This document shows, piece by piece, positions 1 through 11,105 of a DNA stretch of 64,000 bases. A program made the position numbers and the translations under genes. Origin of the DNA: Eudromia elegans. Taxonomy: Eukaryota; Chordata; Aves; Tinamiformes; Tinamidae. The first letter of the stretch is position 1. The number at the start of each line of letters is the position of its first letter. The stretch lies in NCBI GenBank assembly GCA_003342815.1, contig PTEX01000420.1, positions 272,802 to 336,801 on the forward strand, read 5' to 3'. The notes below the pieces were generated by a model, which made no database searches, had not been told where the DNA came from, and saw only the letters and a list, made by a program, of their open reading frames with translations.

Positions 1-1524
1 GCGATTACACACAAGTTCCTGCGAGCAGAGGCAAACATGAAAGTTCACACAGTAATCAAGTAAATGGAAAGCAGAGGAGCTGGGAAGATTCCAAAAGCCA
101 CGTCTTACTTACTTAATCATGCTGAAAACACATTTCAGATTATTCTTTTTTTTTATTATTAGTTTTGTGTTAAAATGCAAATCATATACTGTAGTTTTAA
201 TGAAACAATAAAATAGGAAATAATTTTTGGCATAAAGATCTACTAAAAAGATTTTTCTGCCCCCAAATTGGCTTGTCCGATACATCCTCTGCTCAGTTGT
301 AGTTCCTTCTCCACATTGCAATTCTTTTGGTAAGATGCCAAAGCCTGTCAATTAACAGTAAGCCTATCCCTTATGAACAGAAGCAGGGACTGTGATCATG
401 TTCAACTAAGATCAAGGATTAGTAAATCAGCATGGCACCAGATTGCAGACACTATTTAAACCCCACAGGCCTACCAGCAATATTATATTCCGGCTGGATG
501 TTGAGAACAGAATCTCACGGTTACATAGGAAGTCACTTTTTACCTTTCCTGTGCAAGCAATTACAAGTCAATTTAAAATAAACACAGATTGAATCATGTT
601 GGTTTTCTTAAATGCCAGTTAGGAAACATCCACATGCTGCCGCCACTGGTATCTTATCAACGACTTTGTATCAAATTAAATACGTTTCATTACACGTAAA
701 ATAAATTATAGAAGACTGGATTTTTTTACAAGCAAACAAAGTATTGCTCCAAAGCAGGGACAACATTTCTTTTAGAGCATGAATGACTGCAACGCTATCT
801 TACCTTTGTCTGGCACACAGGGTTGTTTCAAGGTTGTTTCCACCATTTGCTGTAGAATCAGGGACACTGCACATGGTGAAACATTTTGTTTGCTTAATAA
901 ACAGAGTCTGAGTTCAAGGCTTCATTTACTTTGCCAGCAAATGGACATCCAGCACAATAATTATCCCATCTTCCCTATATTCATTCCTCCCTTTCTCTTT
1001 TTTCTTTCTTTCTTTTTTTTTTTTTTAAGAAAAAAATAGTAGATTTCTTTTATCCCAGATCAAGTGACAAGGGAAGGAGCTGCGATGTTTACTGGCAGGT
1101 AAAATACAAAGTCATGGTGGTCCGGGGGGACCTCATTCTACAATTGCCGGGTTGAAAACAAATAATATTATCAGAAAATGATCACAGCAGCAAGCCTCGT
1201 TCAAAGAAAAACAGTCTTTTCCTAACCTCTCTTTGAAATAGCCTGAAAGCAAAGTCAAAGAACAATGAGTGAGGGTGACCTGCGTCCTCACTATCCCCCC
1301 CAGCAAACGTCTTTGGCTGGCGCAAAGCACAGTGCACTGCTAGACTGTTAGCGTTAAGCCAACGACAGGCTTGTAACTAGAGAATATTCTTTTAAGCGGA
1401 GGCTTTGCTTCAACAAGTGATAATTTGCTATATCTGTAGACTAAAACAGCCAGGAACTTGGCTTTCTGACTTTCAGCTCACATGCCTGAAACTTCCCTTT
1501 TGCTGATAAGTATAATGTAAGTGG
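1..1524. other. Unannotated AT-rich non-coding DNA
   Basis: I see no gene, RNA gene or transposon here. The stretch is AT-rich with short homopolymers. A pyrimidine-rich run at about 985-1027 ends in a long T tract that turns into an A-rich tract. Short open frames such as 779-1039 (+) and 109-351 (-) are low complexity or show no recognisable domain. Confidence 0.6.
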
Positions 1525-1690
1525 TGAGCGGGGCGTCAGCCGAGAGATCCTGGCCTAGTGCTAGCGTGGCGTTTTGGGAACGGAGCTAGAGCCGTCTCAG
1601 AGAAGTCGTGTTGGCTGCTTCTGCGCTATGGGACCCAAAACCGTGTGTCCGTTCTCTAGCCTCGTCGGCTGTGCAGCCAGGTTTCCATTC
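1525..1690. other. Small CpG-dense cluster
   Basis: I counted about 13 CpG dinucleotides in roughly 150 bases, while the flanks are CpG-poor. Further CpGs follow near 1728 and 1798. I see no recognisable exon, and the minus-strand open frames over it (1597-1809, 1656-1856) resemble nothing I know. It is shorter than a classic promoter CpG island. It could be an orphan island, an unmethylated regulatory patch or a GC-richer repeat remnant. The clustering is seen directly; any function is inference. Confidence 0.45.
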
Positions 1691-4600
1691 CAAACTGAGA
1701 TAAGGTAACGGAGATAGGAGCAGGGCTCACGCAGCTCCCCTTCCTCACAGGTTTCTGGTTTCCACATGAGGGAAAGGCAGACACACAGCCCAGATGAGCG
1801 CTGAGGCATTCTCCAAGCAGATGCCGTTTGGGGCCATCAGAGGACCACAACAACAAAGATGGATTCAGAAATACTGTTTGCTTTCTGGTTTTTATTTTAT
1901 TTTTTTAAAATCTGATATCCTAACTTGGTAGATCTGTTATTTAAATGTGTGTTTTGTGAACTAGTCACCATCAGCTGCTTTTATAATCACGAAAGAGAAA
2001 GGTGTGATTCACGATATAGTAAAGTAGGTGCCTAAAATAGGGCCAGATTCTCTCCAGCAATTGTAAAGGACTATAAGGAGACGAATACAGAGAGACATTT
2101 ATACAATAGATGGTTGAAGTTAGGAGAGATGAGTCTTAGCCTTTGTGGTTCATCACCGGGCCCTCATTTTTTAAGCACCTGGAGATTATTGTGAAGGGAA
2201 TGCTTGAATGTCAGTGTCGTGTTACAGATAGAAATTAACCACAGACTTCAAATAATATTAACTAATCACATTTGTTCACTTCCAAGTTGCACACAAGTGC
2301 TGGAACACAGGAAGAAGCAGATTTCTGCACCAGCCAGACCCAGGTATCTTTCAACTCACTCACAAGTCCTCAGCAAAACTAGTTTCTGATCAAATGAGAT
2401 TTCCTCCTGCCTTGGAGTTCTCTGTTTCAGAAACTCTTTTCACACAGGACTTGCCCTCTGAGTCATGTGGCAATTAACAGGAATATTAAACATGAATTGT
2501 CTTGTTTTGCACTTCTGTGCACATTATGTGCTACATAAAGATATTTCACATCTTTCAGTGTCAAAGGAAGGAAGTTTTGTAGGAAGTGCAGGAAGTGCTG
2601 TAAACCACCCAATCTCTTTACAGAGAGCTTCTTAAATGGCTTTACCGACGACCCTTAACAGAAGAGCCATTCATATCCCTAAGCACAGCAGTGTTTGTTT
2701 CTAATCCAGATGGTGCAGGCAGAAACTTCTAAATTATAAATACAACTTTAAGCAAAAGTTTCAATACAAGCAGCCTAGGAACTAGCATAATCTTGAGTAT
2801 TTTGGTGAAAAAGTAACATGAATCATGGCTGCAAGTACTAATTCTCTTCGAAAGAATTGTGTCCTATATCTATTACTAAAGAAGGATTATTTTGAGAGAA
2901 AAGCTGTTTTTAAAATCAGGAGTTTTTATTGCATTAAGACCTGAAGCTTAATGAAGAGAAAAAAACTGCCCCACAAACGAGTAATTTCTAGTGAAACTAT
3001 CAGTTTTGCCTATTCAGTTTGCAGTTACAATAAAAATAGGAATTGAAGAGAAAAAAAAAAAAGTTTGTTTCATTTGATGTTTCTGCTATATAGTTGCCTA
3101 GCTGGACATTGTTGGCTTGCCTGGTGTCTGATGGTCTCTGAACGGCTAAGTAAGAAAAAGGAAATGAGCAGGCTGCAGAAGTTCTGATTCTGAAACAATC
3201 ACTCCTTGGAAGTGTTACCATGCCAAGCAAAAATACGAGAACTGAATGTCATTTGGCATTGCTAGAACTTGTGAGGGCTTTTTCTCCTCTTAGCAGTATC
3301 CTCATGTGACAGGATTTGGTTATGAGGAGACTCCTGGAGCAATGCTGTATCGGGTCCATAAGGAGTTTGAAAGCTAGTCTGAAAAGAAGGAGGAGAGATG
3401 GCAAAGGGAACGGAGATCCACAGGAAAAACACAATGAAGCCTGGTGTAGTTTTTTCCAGTTCTCTTTAAAGCCAAGATGTACACGCCAAAAGCTCCTCTG
3501 TGGCCTTGAATTCTCAAACACGAAGTAAATGTACACAACTCTTTGTTTCTATCCTAATCACCCAGAAACCTTTCTATTTCTCAATCTTATTTACATGCCC
3601 AACTAGAAGGACCTATAATAAGTTTTCAAAAAGTATACAGTACAAAGTAAAATTGTGTTTTCTGAGGGAATTGGTCACTGTATTTTCTAATTACAGCCTG
3701 AAATACTAAATAATCGCTAACCTTATCAACTTGAAGAGTAATGTCTATGTCAAATAGCAAAGCTACAAACAAGCAATTCTACCATTTCACAACACAGGCT
3801 TTTATTCAAACAAAAAACCCCCACAGGTTTTAGGATTTTTTTTTCCTGCTGATCTTCTGCTGAGCTTATCAAGCTAAGCAGTCATGGAATCGATCTCACC
3901 GAGGAGCCGCAATTTCTCCCCAGTTCTCCCATGAAGCTTAGATTCGGGGCTTTGGCAGCAACCCTCCCACCCGCCCACAGCTTTCATGCATCCAGATTTA
4001 ATGTAATTTTATTTTTATCCTGCATGCTCTTATATGGAAACTCAGAAATACATTTGCACAGGCACATAATGTCTATGAAACAGGAGGAAAGCAAATTCGG
4101 CCTTGCAAGTTAGGACAGGGGTTTCAAATACACCCATCAGTGCCATTATGGAAAACAAAACAAAAAAACCCTCCTCCTTTGCTTATTTCTGACACCTGGT
4201 TCATGACAACATAGTAAGACTGAATCTACCCTGTAGTCTGTCTTTCTCCTTTCTCCTTTATTATATTAATGATATGATTATCAATCATTATCAATATCTC
4301 CATTATCATATCATTATGGACCATTTATACAATTTCAAACCCACAGGACCAGAGAGATCCCCAAAGGTTATTCCACTGTTCTCCAAGCCCAAGCAAGTTC
4401 AAGTCTCCCTCCTTGTAGTGGAAAAACATACAAAATATTTCTGTTTTATCTCTGACTGTGCATGTACTCTGTCATATGAACTCACCTACAGCAGGCCAGT
4501 ATTTTTAACACCCTAAAAAGTTTCTCAAAATTTAACACATACTTGTTTGAAAACTGCCTTTTCCTTTTCAAACATTTTGTTTGGTGGTTTTTTTTTTTCA

Positions 4601-6014
4601 TTGCTTCATTCTGTTCCTCTTCATGAATGAATATGCTCAAGGAAAGCAACCACCAAAGTCAAAGGGATGGAGTCAGGTGAGACTTGAAAATTCTTTTTTT
4701 AAAACAATGTCTATTTGGTAAATATATTAAAGATTCAGAATAAGCAACCTAAGCTGCAAGGATGCTTTGTTCTTCCAATAGTCGGGCCAGACTGAAAATA
4801 TCATGAGTAAATAAAACTATGGTTTTTCTTGAACATATAAAACTTCAGGGTCAGTGTAAATTCAAATGGCTATTATAAAGGATATCTGCAGTTAAAATTT
4901 CACTCGTATAGTAAAAGAATGTTTAAATAAATGTAAACAACTGAAGTTGAATATTATGGAGTATTATCAAACATTTGTTTAAAACATGTCATTATTCATA
5001 TTATTTCATCATCCTACTGTCTTCTCAAATACAGTTAAAGGAAACTCCCATGAAAAACAGTATAAGAAGCTATCATGAATTCTTCTCTTAAATGTACTCT
5101 ACACTATTGAGATAGATGCATAAATATGGTGAAAGACTTTCTGATCATGGTATGGCACAAGATTGATACTGCAATCCTTTCTTTTAAATATATCTCTAAA
5201 AAAATTGCTATGAACAAAACCTCTCTCTCCTGATGTAGGGTGATTAATAGCTAACCACCTAGCTATTAAGCTGACTCCTCACTCCCATCTCCCTGGTCAC
5301 TCACATTGTGCTTGTGTTATCTTACTGCCTAGCTCTGTTTTTCCCTCCAGATAAAATCTGGCTATAGCGTGAGGGATAGTTCACTCCGGAGGCTGCTCCT
5401 GGGAACCTGGCTTTGTGTATGATACTGCGGCAAGTATTCCCTCTGCTCGTCTCAATTCCAAGCCACAACGCTTCACATGCCCCTGCAAACCCCCCCTAAC
5501 ACAAGGGCTCGGCTTCATGCCATGAAAGCACTGCTCTGGCGGGTTGTGGCACAGCTCTCCTGTTATGTCAGATGTTTTGGACCGAACAAATACATGGAAA
5601 ATAGTAAGTTAATTTCAACGACTGACAGTGCATGCAGCACGGTGATCTGCTGTATTTGGACATACATTGTCTGTTCTGGAAAAGACAAGCACTCAGCTTT
5701 ATGGGTTAAGCAATGTTATAGCAAGAGGTAGGCAGTTTGACAGTCTTCAAAGAAGAAACAGGCCAGTCTACATTTAGGGATATGACCTTTCTGGATATAA
5801 TGTGTTTTAGGAATTTAGATATTTATTTTAAAAGACTGCCTTTCTACCTACCAAAATGTAGATTCAAGTTTATGTAAATAGATGGGTGGAATGCTGAAAA
5901 CTTCCCTAGAGCAGTGCCAAGTTCCGGGTCCCTTAAAGAAAGAAGCAGATGAGGTCTGGAAAGCATTAACAGAAGGATTAATTGCAGTTGAGGTCTGGAA
6001 AGTACCTTCTAGCA
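1691..6014. other. Unannotated AT-rich non-coding DNA
   Basis: No gene is supported. The stretch holds short A and T tracts (for example near 3050 and 3837), an inverted repeat at 4267-4316 listed separately, and a short TAGGTGCC-like motif near 2027-2053. Open frames at 3249-3536 (-), 3316-3528 (+) and 5477-5731 (+) look like chance frames. Confidence 0.6.
4267..4316. repeat. Inverted repeat, 12-bp perfect arms
   Basis: The arms at 4267-4278 (TAATGATATGAT) and 4305-4316 (ATCATATCATTA) are perfect reverse complements with a 26-base spacer. The spacer also carries TATCAAT and ATTATCA repeats, and TAAT and ATTA cores recur throughout. It could form an AT-rich cruciform or be a homeodomain-site cluster, but a chance origin in AT-rich DNA is also possible. 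Confidence 0.6.
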
Positions 6015-6350
6015 AAAAAGGATTTAGCCTTTGGAAGAGATGATACAGCAACTGTCTTCAAATATTTAAAGGACTGCTATAAATACTCCTGTTTATACCT
6101 TTTTCATGTCTGTGAAGGACTGGACAAAGCTGGGGATTAAAATGCAGCAAGAAAAATTCAGGCTAGGAATAAAAATGGATATTATAAGAGTAAGGATGGA
6201 GAAGCAATAGGACAGGCTGCCTGACAAAATTATGGGACTTCAAGCATCAGAAGCGTTTAAGAAAAGGTTAGGCGAGGACCTCTAAGGAATTGGAACTTTT
6301 TAGGTGATACTACCTTGGGTAGGCCTAGCTCAACCCCTTGAGGTCATGTC
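6015..6350 (+). mobile_element. Old CR1 LINE, 3' end fragment
   Basis: This segment follows the end of ORF2 and the 3' UTR of archosaur CR1 elements as I know them, base by base with many substitutions. It starts at TTTAGCCTTTGGAAGAG (6022), where CR1 has TTTAGCCTGGAGAAGAG. A CTTCAAATATTTAAAGG-type block follows near 6056, then a section matching the CR1 'ggcttaaattgcagcaag...aggttagat' region near 6130-6170. Next comes 'aataggacaggctgcctgac' near 6207 (CR1: 'ggaataggctgcctag'), and 'ctcaaccccttgaggtcatgtcc' near 6330 closes it where CR1 has 'gatgacctcttgaggtccctt'. The usual 8-bp tail repeats are absent. It is an old, 5'-truncated, non-functional copy. Confidence 0.75.
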
Positions 6351-7425
6351 CATGACTCTACCTATGCTTTACACAGCCAGCATAAAAAGGAAGCAAGTCA
6401 AGCTAAAGGGAGACCTCATGTACCTAGTGAATTTAGACTATAGACTTTCATCTTTTTGTGGAAGACTTGTGTTTGAACTCCTGGAGAAGGGCAGGTAGAA
6501 AGTGCAATTTGCTTTCAGTGGGTCACTGTGTGTAAAAGGAGCAGGAAAAGTATCTTTTCTACCAAAGGAAAAGCGCTCTTCAGAAGTGCTGAGCAATGGA
6601 GAAACCGACCTTTTATGCACACATGCACACATGTTGCACAAATTATATCCAAGTTAATCAGCATGTCTTTTTTTTTGGTTCTCTCAGTGTAGAGGAAAGG
6701 GAGTGAGCACTTGCAAAGCATTTCACCGATGTGCTTTGATAATGAGTATGGCTTTCTTTCATTTCACCCAGTGGTGTTCAGCACAAACAAAAAAGTACCA
6801 CTTTACTCAATGAAAACAGCATAACTCTCTTTTCTGGTGCATCTCTTTTTTTATTCTTTTTTCTTCTAAAAGCACATTGTGCACACGCGCATATGTGTCT
6901 GCACATGCCATATAACTGGGAGGGGGGTACTATGCAGAATAATGTAATTACTCATTCTTGAATGGAAGGATAATTACTGTCACAGAAACCCACATAACTT
7001 AGAGATCTTTTTGTTCTTTTAAAAATGATAAATACAGTATTTTCCATTTTCTAACAGGATGCATCCTTTTCCTTCTGAGTCCCCTTTCCCCCACCTCAGC
7101 TGAATTGCATACATTTTGAATGAATAACAAGGGGTATTAGTTCACATACAGAAAAACATAACGCTATCTGAATTTTATAAAAATAGAAGCAATCCCATTT
7201 TTCTGGAGTCAGTATGGAGAATCGCTGTTAGTTAAGAAACTGGGTTATCATCTATTACAAACTTCCTTCAGGAATGACTTACAGCGGCATATCTTTGAAA
7301 GGCTTGGGAAGAAAGTGGAGATAGCAGGAAAAAAAAAAGACAAACTGGCCATTCACCGCCCAGCACCTTTAAAATTCTGACCCTGCATCTCGTACTTTAA
7401 TGATGGCAAAACATCATTATCACAT

Positions 7426-7450
7426 CATTATGTCAGACACTGACATAATG
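7426..7450. repeat. Perfect hairpin, 11-bp stem
   Basis: CATTATGTCAG (7426-7436) and CTGACATAATG (7440-7450) are perfect reverse complements separated by only three bases (ACA). It is followed by AATTACAG, not a T run, so it does not look like a terminator. It is too short for a microRNA precursor. Confidence 0.7.
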
Positions 7451-7531
7451 CAATTACAGGGCAAGGAGTCAATAGGTAGTGTGAAGACAGACCCAAGGGA
7501 CTTGGCCTTTCATTCTCTATGGGTGCTGAGG

Positions 7532-7575
7532 GCTGGGTGCTACTCTGCCTCCGTGCTGGGTGCTACTCTCCCCAA
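7532..7575. repeat. Two-copy 22-bp tandem duplication
   Basis: GCTGGGTGCTACTCT occurs at 7532-7546 and again at 7554-7568, a 22-base period, with partly similar sequence after each copy. It is probably a small local slippage duplication. Confidence 0.65.
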
Positions 7576-9659
7576 CAAATCCCTGCTAAAAATACATTTA
7601 TAGTGCAATTTACTTAAAACTAACTTGGTTTTGATGGTAGTATGACCATGATACCATGGTGCTTAATGAGACGTATGTCAGGGTTTACTGGTTTTTTTTT
7701 GTCCTGTCTGTGATCTACACTGAGCTTTTTGCTAACTCAATTTCACTGCTAGCAATAACCTGCTAAGTAGTTCAGAGCTAGACTGAATATGCCTTTTTGA
7801 GCTACTGTGACCCAAATGTAGACATACTCTGACAAAACATGGGATGTAGGATATACACTGTGCTCTATCGCTGATATAAGTCTGGTAAATAATTCAACTT
7901 CCATGGTAATATTCTGGATTGCTCTGCCTGAAGAAGAAGATATTTCATCCCAAGAAACACTGCTTTGGCAGTTCCAGGAATTGATATCTTGTTAGGAAAG
8001 TAATAATAAGTAGATTAGAGCAGGCTTCTTTGCACCCCACCAGAAATAGCAGGCTGGCTGTTCTACACTGCAATTGAAATTCTGTCTGTTTGCGATAACA
8101 TCCTTAGCAACCAAAAACCGCACAAGACAATTCGTGTAGGTGAGGTGTATCCAGGCAGCTAACATTTCAAATGCGAGCTGCTCTCATGAGTCTCAGAAGG
8201 GGTTTTTTTTTTTGCAGATATCTCGAATTTATTTAAATTCTTATCCAAGAAATCGTTCTCCCTCAGAGATTTAGCATATCAATGTTCTTGGGAAGTCATA
8301 ATCATTGCTTTCATTCTATAGATTTCCTTGCCCTCTAACAACTCAGATTGTGTGTTGTCTAAACCATTCCCTTCAAGTCAGATTTGACAGCTGAGTCAGA
8401 CCAGAAGAATGGTTGAATTTAAAAGCTTGACAATCCTCTACCCCTCTATCAGCCAAGAACTCTTCTTTTATTATTGATTGGATGAAGAGCATCAATTAAA
8501 GATCCTGAAAATAGTTTCATCATTTTTGCTGTTGATGTTTTAGGTCTCTGCTGATTTTTTGCAATCTGTAAACCTCCATATTATTCATTTAGAGATAAAT
8601 TGCTGCAGAGGGAGTATAGGAAAGCCCATAACAAGTTGCAAGAAAAATGTCAAAGAGGAATCACTTTCAGCCAGGCAGGTGTTCTATGCCCAACAGAGGC
8701 TTTGCTCTGTAAGATTCCTGCCTTGCACCGTTGTTATTTTTTGGAGCAAGATGTAGAAAGATGTTTGAAGGATCCCACTTTCCATACTGGGTATATACCA
8801 GCAGCTTTGTTGTCTCCAGGGAAGCACTGTGCTGCCTACAGTGGAAATGAACATCAGTTCTCCATTCTGCTAACACTGGAGCTAGAGCTCGCGTTAGCCT
8901 CATTGTGCGTTCTGCTGATAGCTGAAATGTTCTCAGCAGTTCAAAATTCATATTTTTACTCTCCTAATTATCCCTTAGCTTAGCTTCTGATATTGGAAAA
9001 TTATCCTCTAATTCTCCTACTTTAACCAGATGGTTTGTATTTTAAAAAATTCTTGATTATACTAATTTTCATATCCCCACTTAAACATAGTTAGCATTTG
9101 CTGACCTCTGTCCCCTGTTAAAACAGTGATGAATTGACTGCAGTCACTCCAGCTGTTCACTAACTATTTTCCACATTTCTAGAGTGGCTTATTCATTCAG
9201 TGTAGGCCTGCAGCATCATTTTCTGAAAGCATCATTTCCCAAAGCTTCCTCACATTTATCCATTTGTGCTATTTAGGTTTAACATCTAAAATATTGGAAT
9301 GGCAAGATCTGAACTACCTCTAAATACCAACCCATTTTACCAACACTTATTTTTTCAAGGTGGGGCCCAGAATGGGCTGTATTCCTATAGAATATCCACA
9401 AATTGGGAAGGAATTTTGAACTACCTCTCAGAACATCTATAGGAGATGTCATTTCTGCTCATCTTGGTAATTTGATTAGTAAGAACATTAATCCAGTGTT
9501 CTTACAAGTGTATCTTTGAATAATGTAAAATATTTTCCTGTTTACCATCTTCACTTGCTATGGATGGAGATGTGAACATCTGACCCTTAGCAATGTCCAT
9601 TATCCCTTAACTATATCTGAACTTCCATTGCATCTTAAAGAAACAGTATCTTTAGTATC

Positions 9660-9683
9660 TCTTTCTATCATTAGATAGAAAGA
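9660..9683. repeat. Perfect hairpin, 10-bp stem, next to a 17-bp direct repeat
   Basis: TCTTTCTATC (9660-9669) and GATAGAAAGA (9674-9683) are perfect reverse complements around ATTA. The right arm also begins the motif TAGAAAGAAACTATGAA, which recurs about 43 bases downstream near 9719-9735. The locus therefore combines inverted and direct repeats. Confidence 0.65.
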
Positions 9684-10544
9684 AACTATGAAACTATGAC
9701 AGTCTATGAAAGAAATTATAGAAAGAAACTATGAATGCTGGAACTCAGACTAGGGATATAAAATGCCATGTAAAATTTCTGGGAACCTTGTTAAAAAAAG
9801 ATCCGAATAAGAAAAAAATCTGATATTGTAAATGTTAATTATTTTGTCATGCAAAAAAAGGAAATCTTTCTCATTTCCAAAGAATTAATTCTTTCAGTGC
9901 GCAACTATAGTTCCAAACATTCAGGTATGCAGAATAAAGCATATCTGGGTATCTAAGTTCACATAACCTTTCTTTACATACTTTTTGATATTAAAAATGG
10001 TATTAAAATATCAATATTAAGTAAAAAGTCTGCACAGTTGAAGGAGTGAGAAAGAATACTTATGTTTAACATTAGCCCAGTGTCACACATGAAGATATCT
10101 CATTTTCTCTAAGGGACACGAGAGGAGTATACAAAAAAAAAGAAAAAAACCCACACACACTGTGAGCACATCTTTGAAGTATTGAATAGGTATGAGCTGT
10201 CAGAATTAAAAGACAGATTGCCCACAGGGCTACCAAATTTTCAACCTGTGATAAGTGGCTTGCAAGCACCGAGAAGACCTCTTTGGAGGCTGTGCGTCCA
10301 CTACTTTTCAGCTACTGTTCCCTGGGATGACTAGCATGAGAGTGCAGGGAATTTAAAAAAAAAGAAACAAAATACTTTGTAATCAAAAGGGCAGGTGCTT
10401 ACAGGAACAGTCCCCCACTTGCTGCACAGTAACAAAAGAGCAGCCATAGGATAGATGCAAAACTAGCCAGAGACTTGTACTAAAATATTAGTTGTCAAAG
10501 GTGCACCATCAATTTAAAAGGATGTGTTGAGATGGGTTTCCCAA

Positions 10545-11105
10545 GAGTTTCACCTGTGTTTGGCACTGTTCAATATTTTCTTTGTCACATTAAATGATGG
10601 AATAGAGAATTTATTTTGTAAGTTTACATCTGACTCTAAGATGGGAAGGGCTGGAAGTCCTTTGGAGGACAGGAGTCAGAGCCTGAATGTGCTTTGAGAA
10701 ATTGGAATTGTTTGTAAAAAAAAAAAAAGATGCAAAGTCTGCATTTATTTCTGCATTTCAGCTGCATGGGAAATAGAATGGGAAATGACTATTTAACAGC
10801 TCTCATCTGGAGTTATCATAAACAATGTAAGCCAAAAACATCATGTGACAGTAAAAAAAAATCATCCTGGAACATATAAACAGGAGGGTCAACTACAAGA
10901 CACATGAAATAATCCTGCTTTACTTGATGCTGGTAAAGCATCAGCTAAAGCACTGCATGTACTTACAGATATTAATTTTCACCAAAGTCTTGTATCCTTT
11001 GGAAAAAGTCCAGAGCGGAGACGAGCAGAAAGAAAAATATCTATGAAAGAAGAAGTTGAAAGAACTCTGGTAACCAGAAAAGAAGATCAAGGACAGAGAC
11101 CAAAG
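10545..11105 (+). mobile_element. Old CR1 LINE fragment, late ORF2 region
   Basis: The segment matches the second half of CR1 ORF2 as known from birds and crocodilians. Landmarks in order: 'cactgttcaatattttctttgtcacattaaatgatggaatagag' near 10565 (CR1: tgctgttcaatatctttattaatgacctggatgatgggatagag), and 'tttggaggacaggagtcagagc...ttgagaaattgg' near 10660-10710. Then come 'gaatgggaaatgac' near 10777, 'catcctggaacatataaacaggag' near 10863 and 'aaaaagtccagagcggagacgagc' near 11002. It ends with an 'agaaaagaagat...agg' stretch near 11080. Substitutions and small indels are dense and no long frame survives, so it is old. It might belong to the same subfamily as the 6.0-6.35 kb fossil, but about 4.2 kb of unrelated DNA lies between them and that piece carries the later part of the element, so they are separate insertions. 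Confidence 0.75.

Larger units (their letters stand above)
6351..10544. other. Unannotated AT-rich non-coding DNA
   Basis: I see no gene. The stretch holds the hairpins at 7426-7450 and 9660-9683, a 22-bp tandem duplication at 7532-7575 and a few homopolymer tracts. The 127-codon open frame at 8600-8983 (+) overlaps a 94-codon frame on the other strand (8667-8951) and shows no family resemblance; I do not consider it a gene. Confidence 0.6.

Noticed and set aside
8600-8983. 127-codon plus-strand frame
   Set aside because: It is opposed by a 94-codon antisense frame and has no known domain or coding-like flanks.
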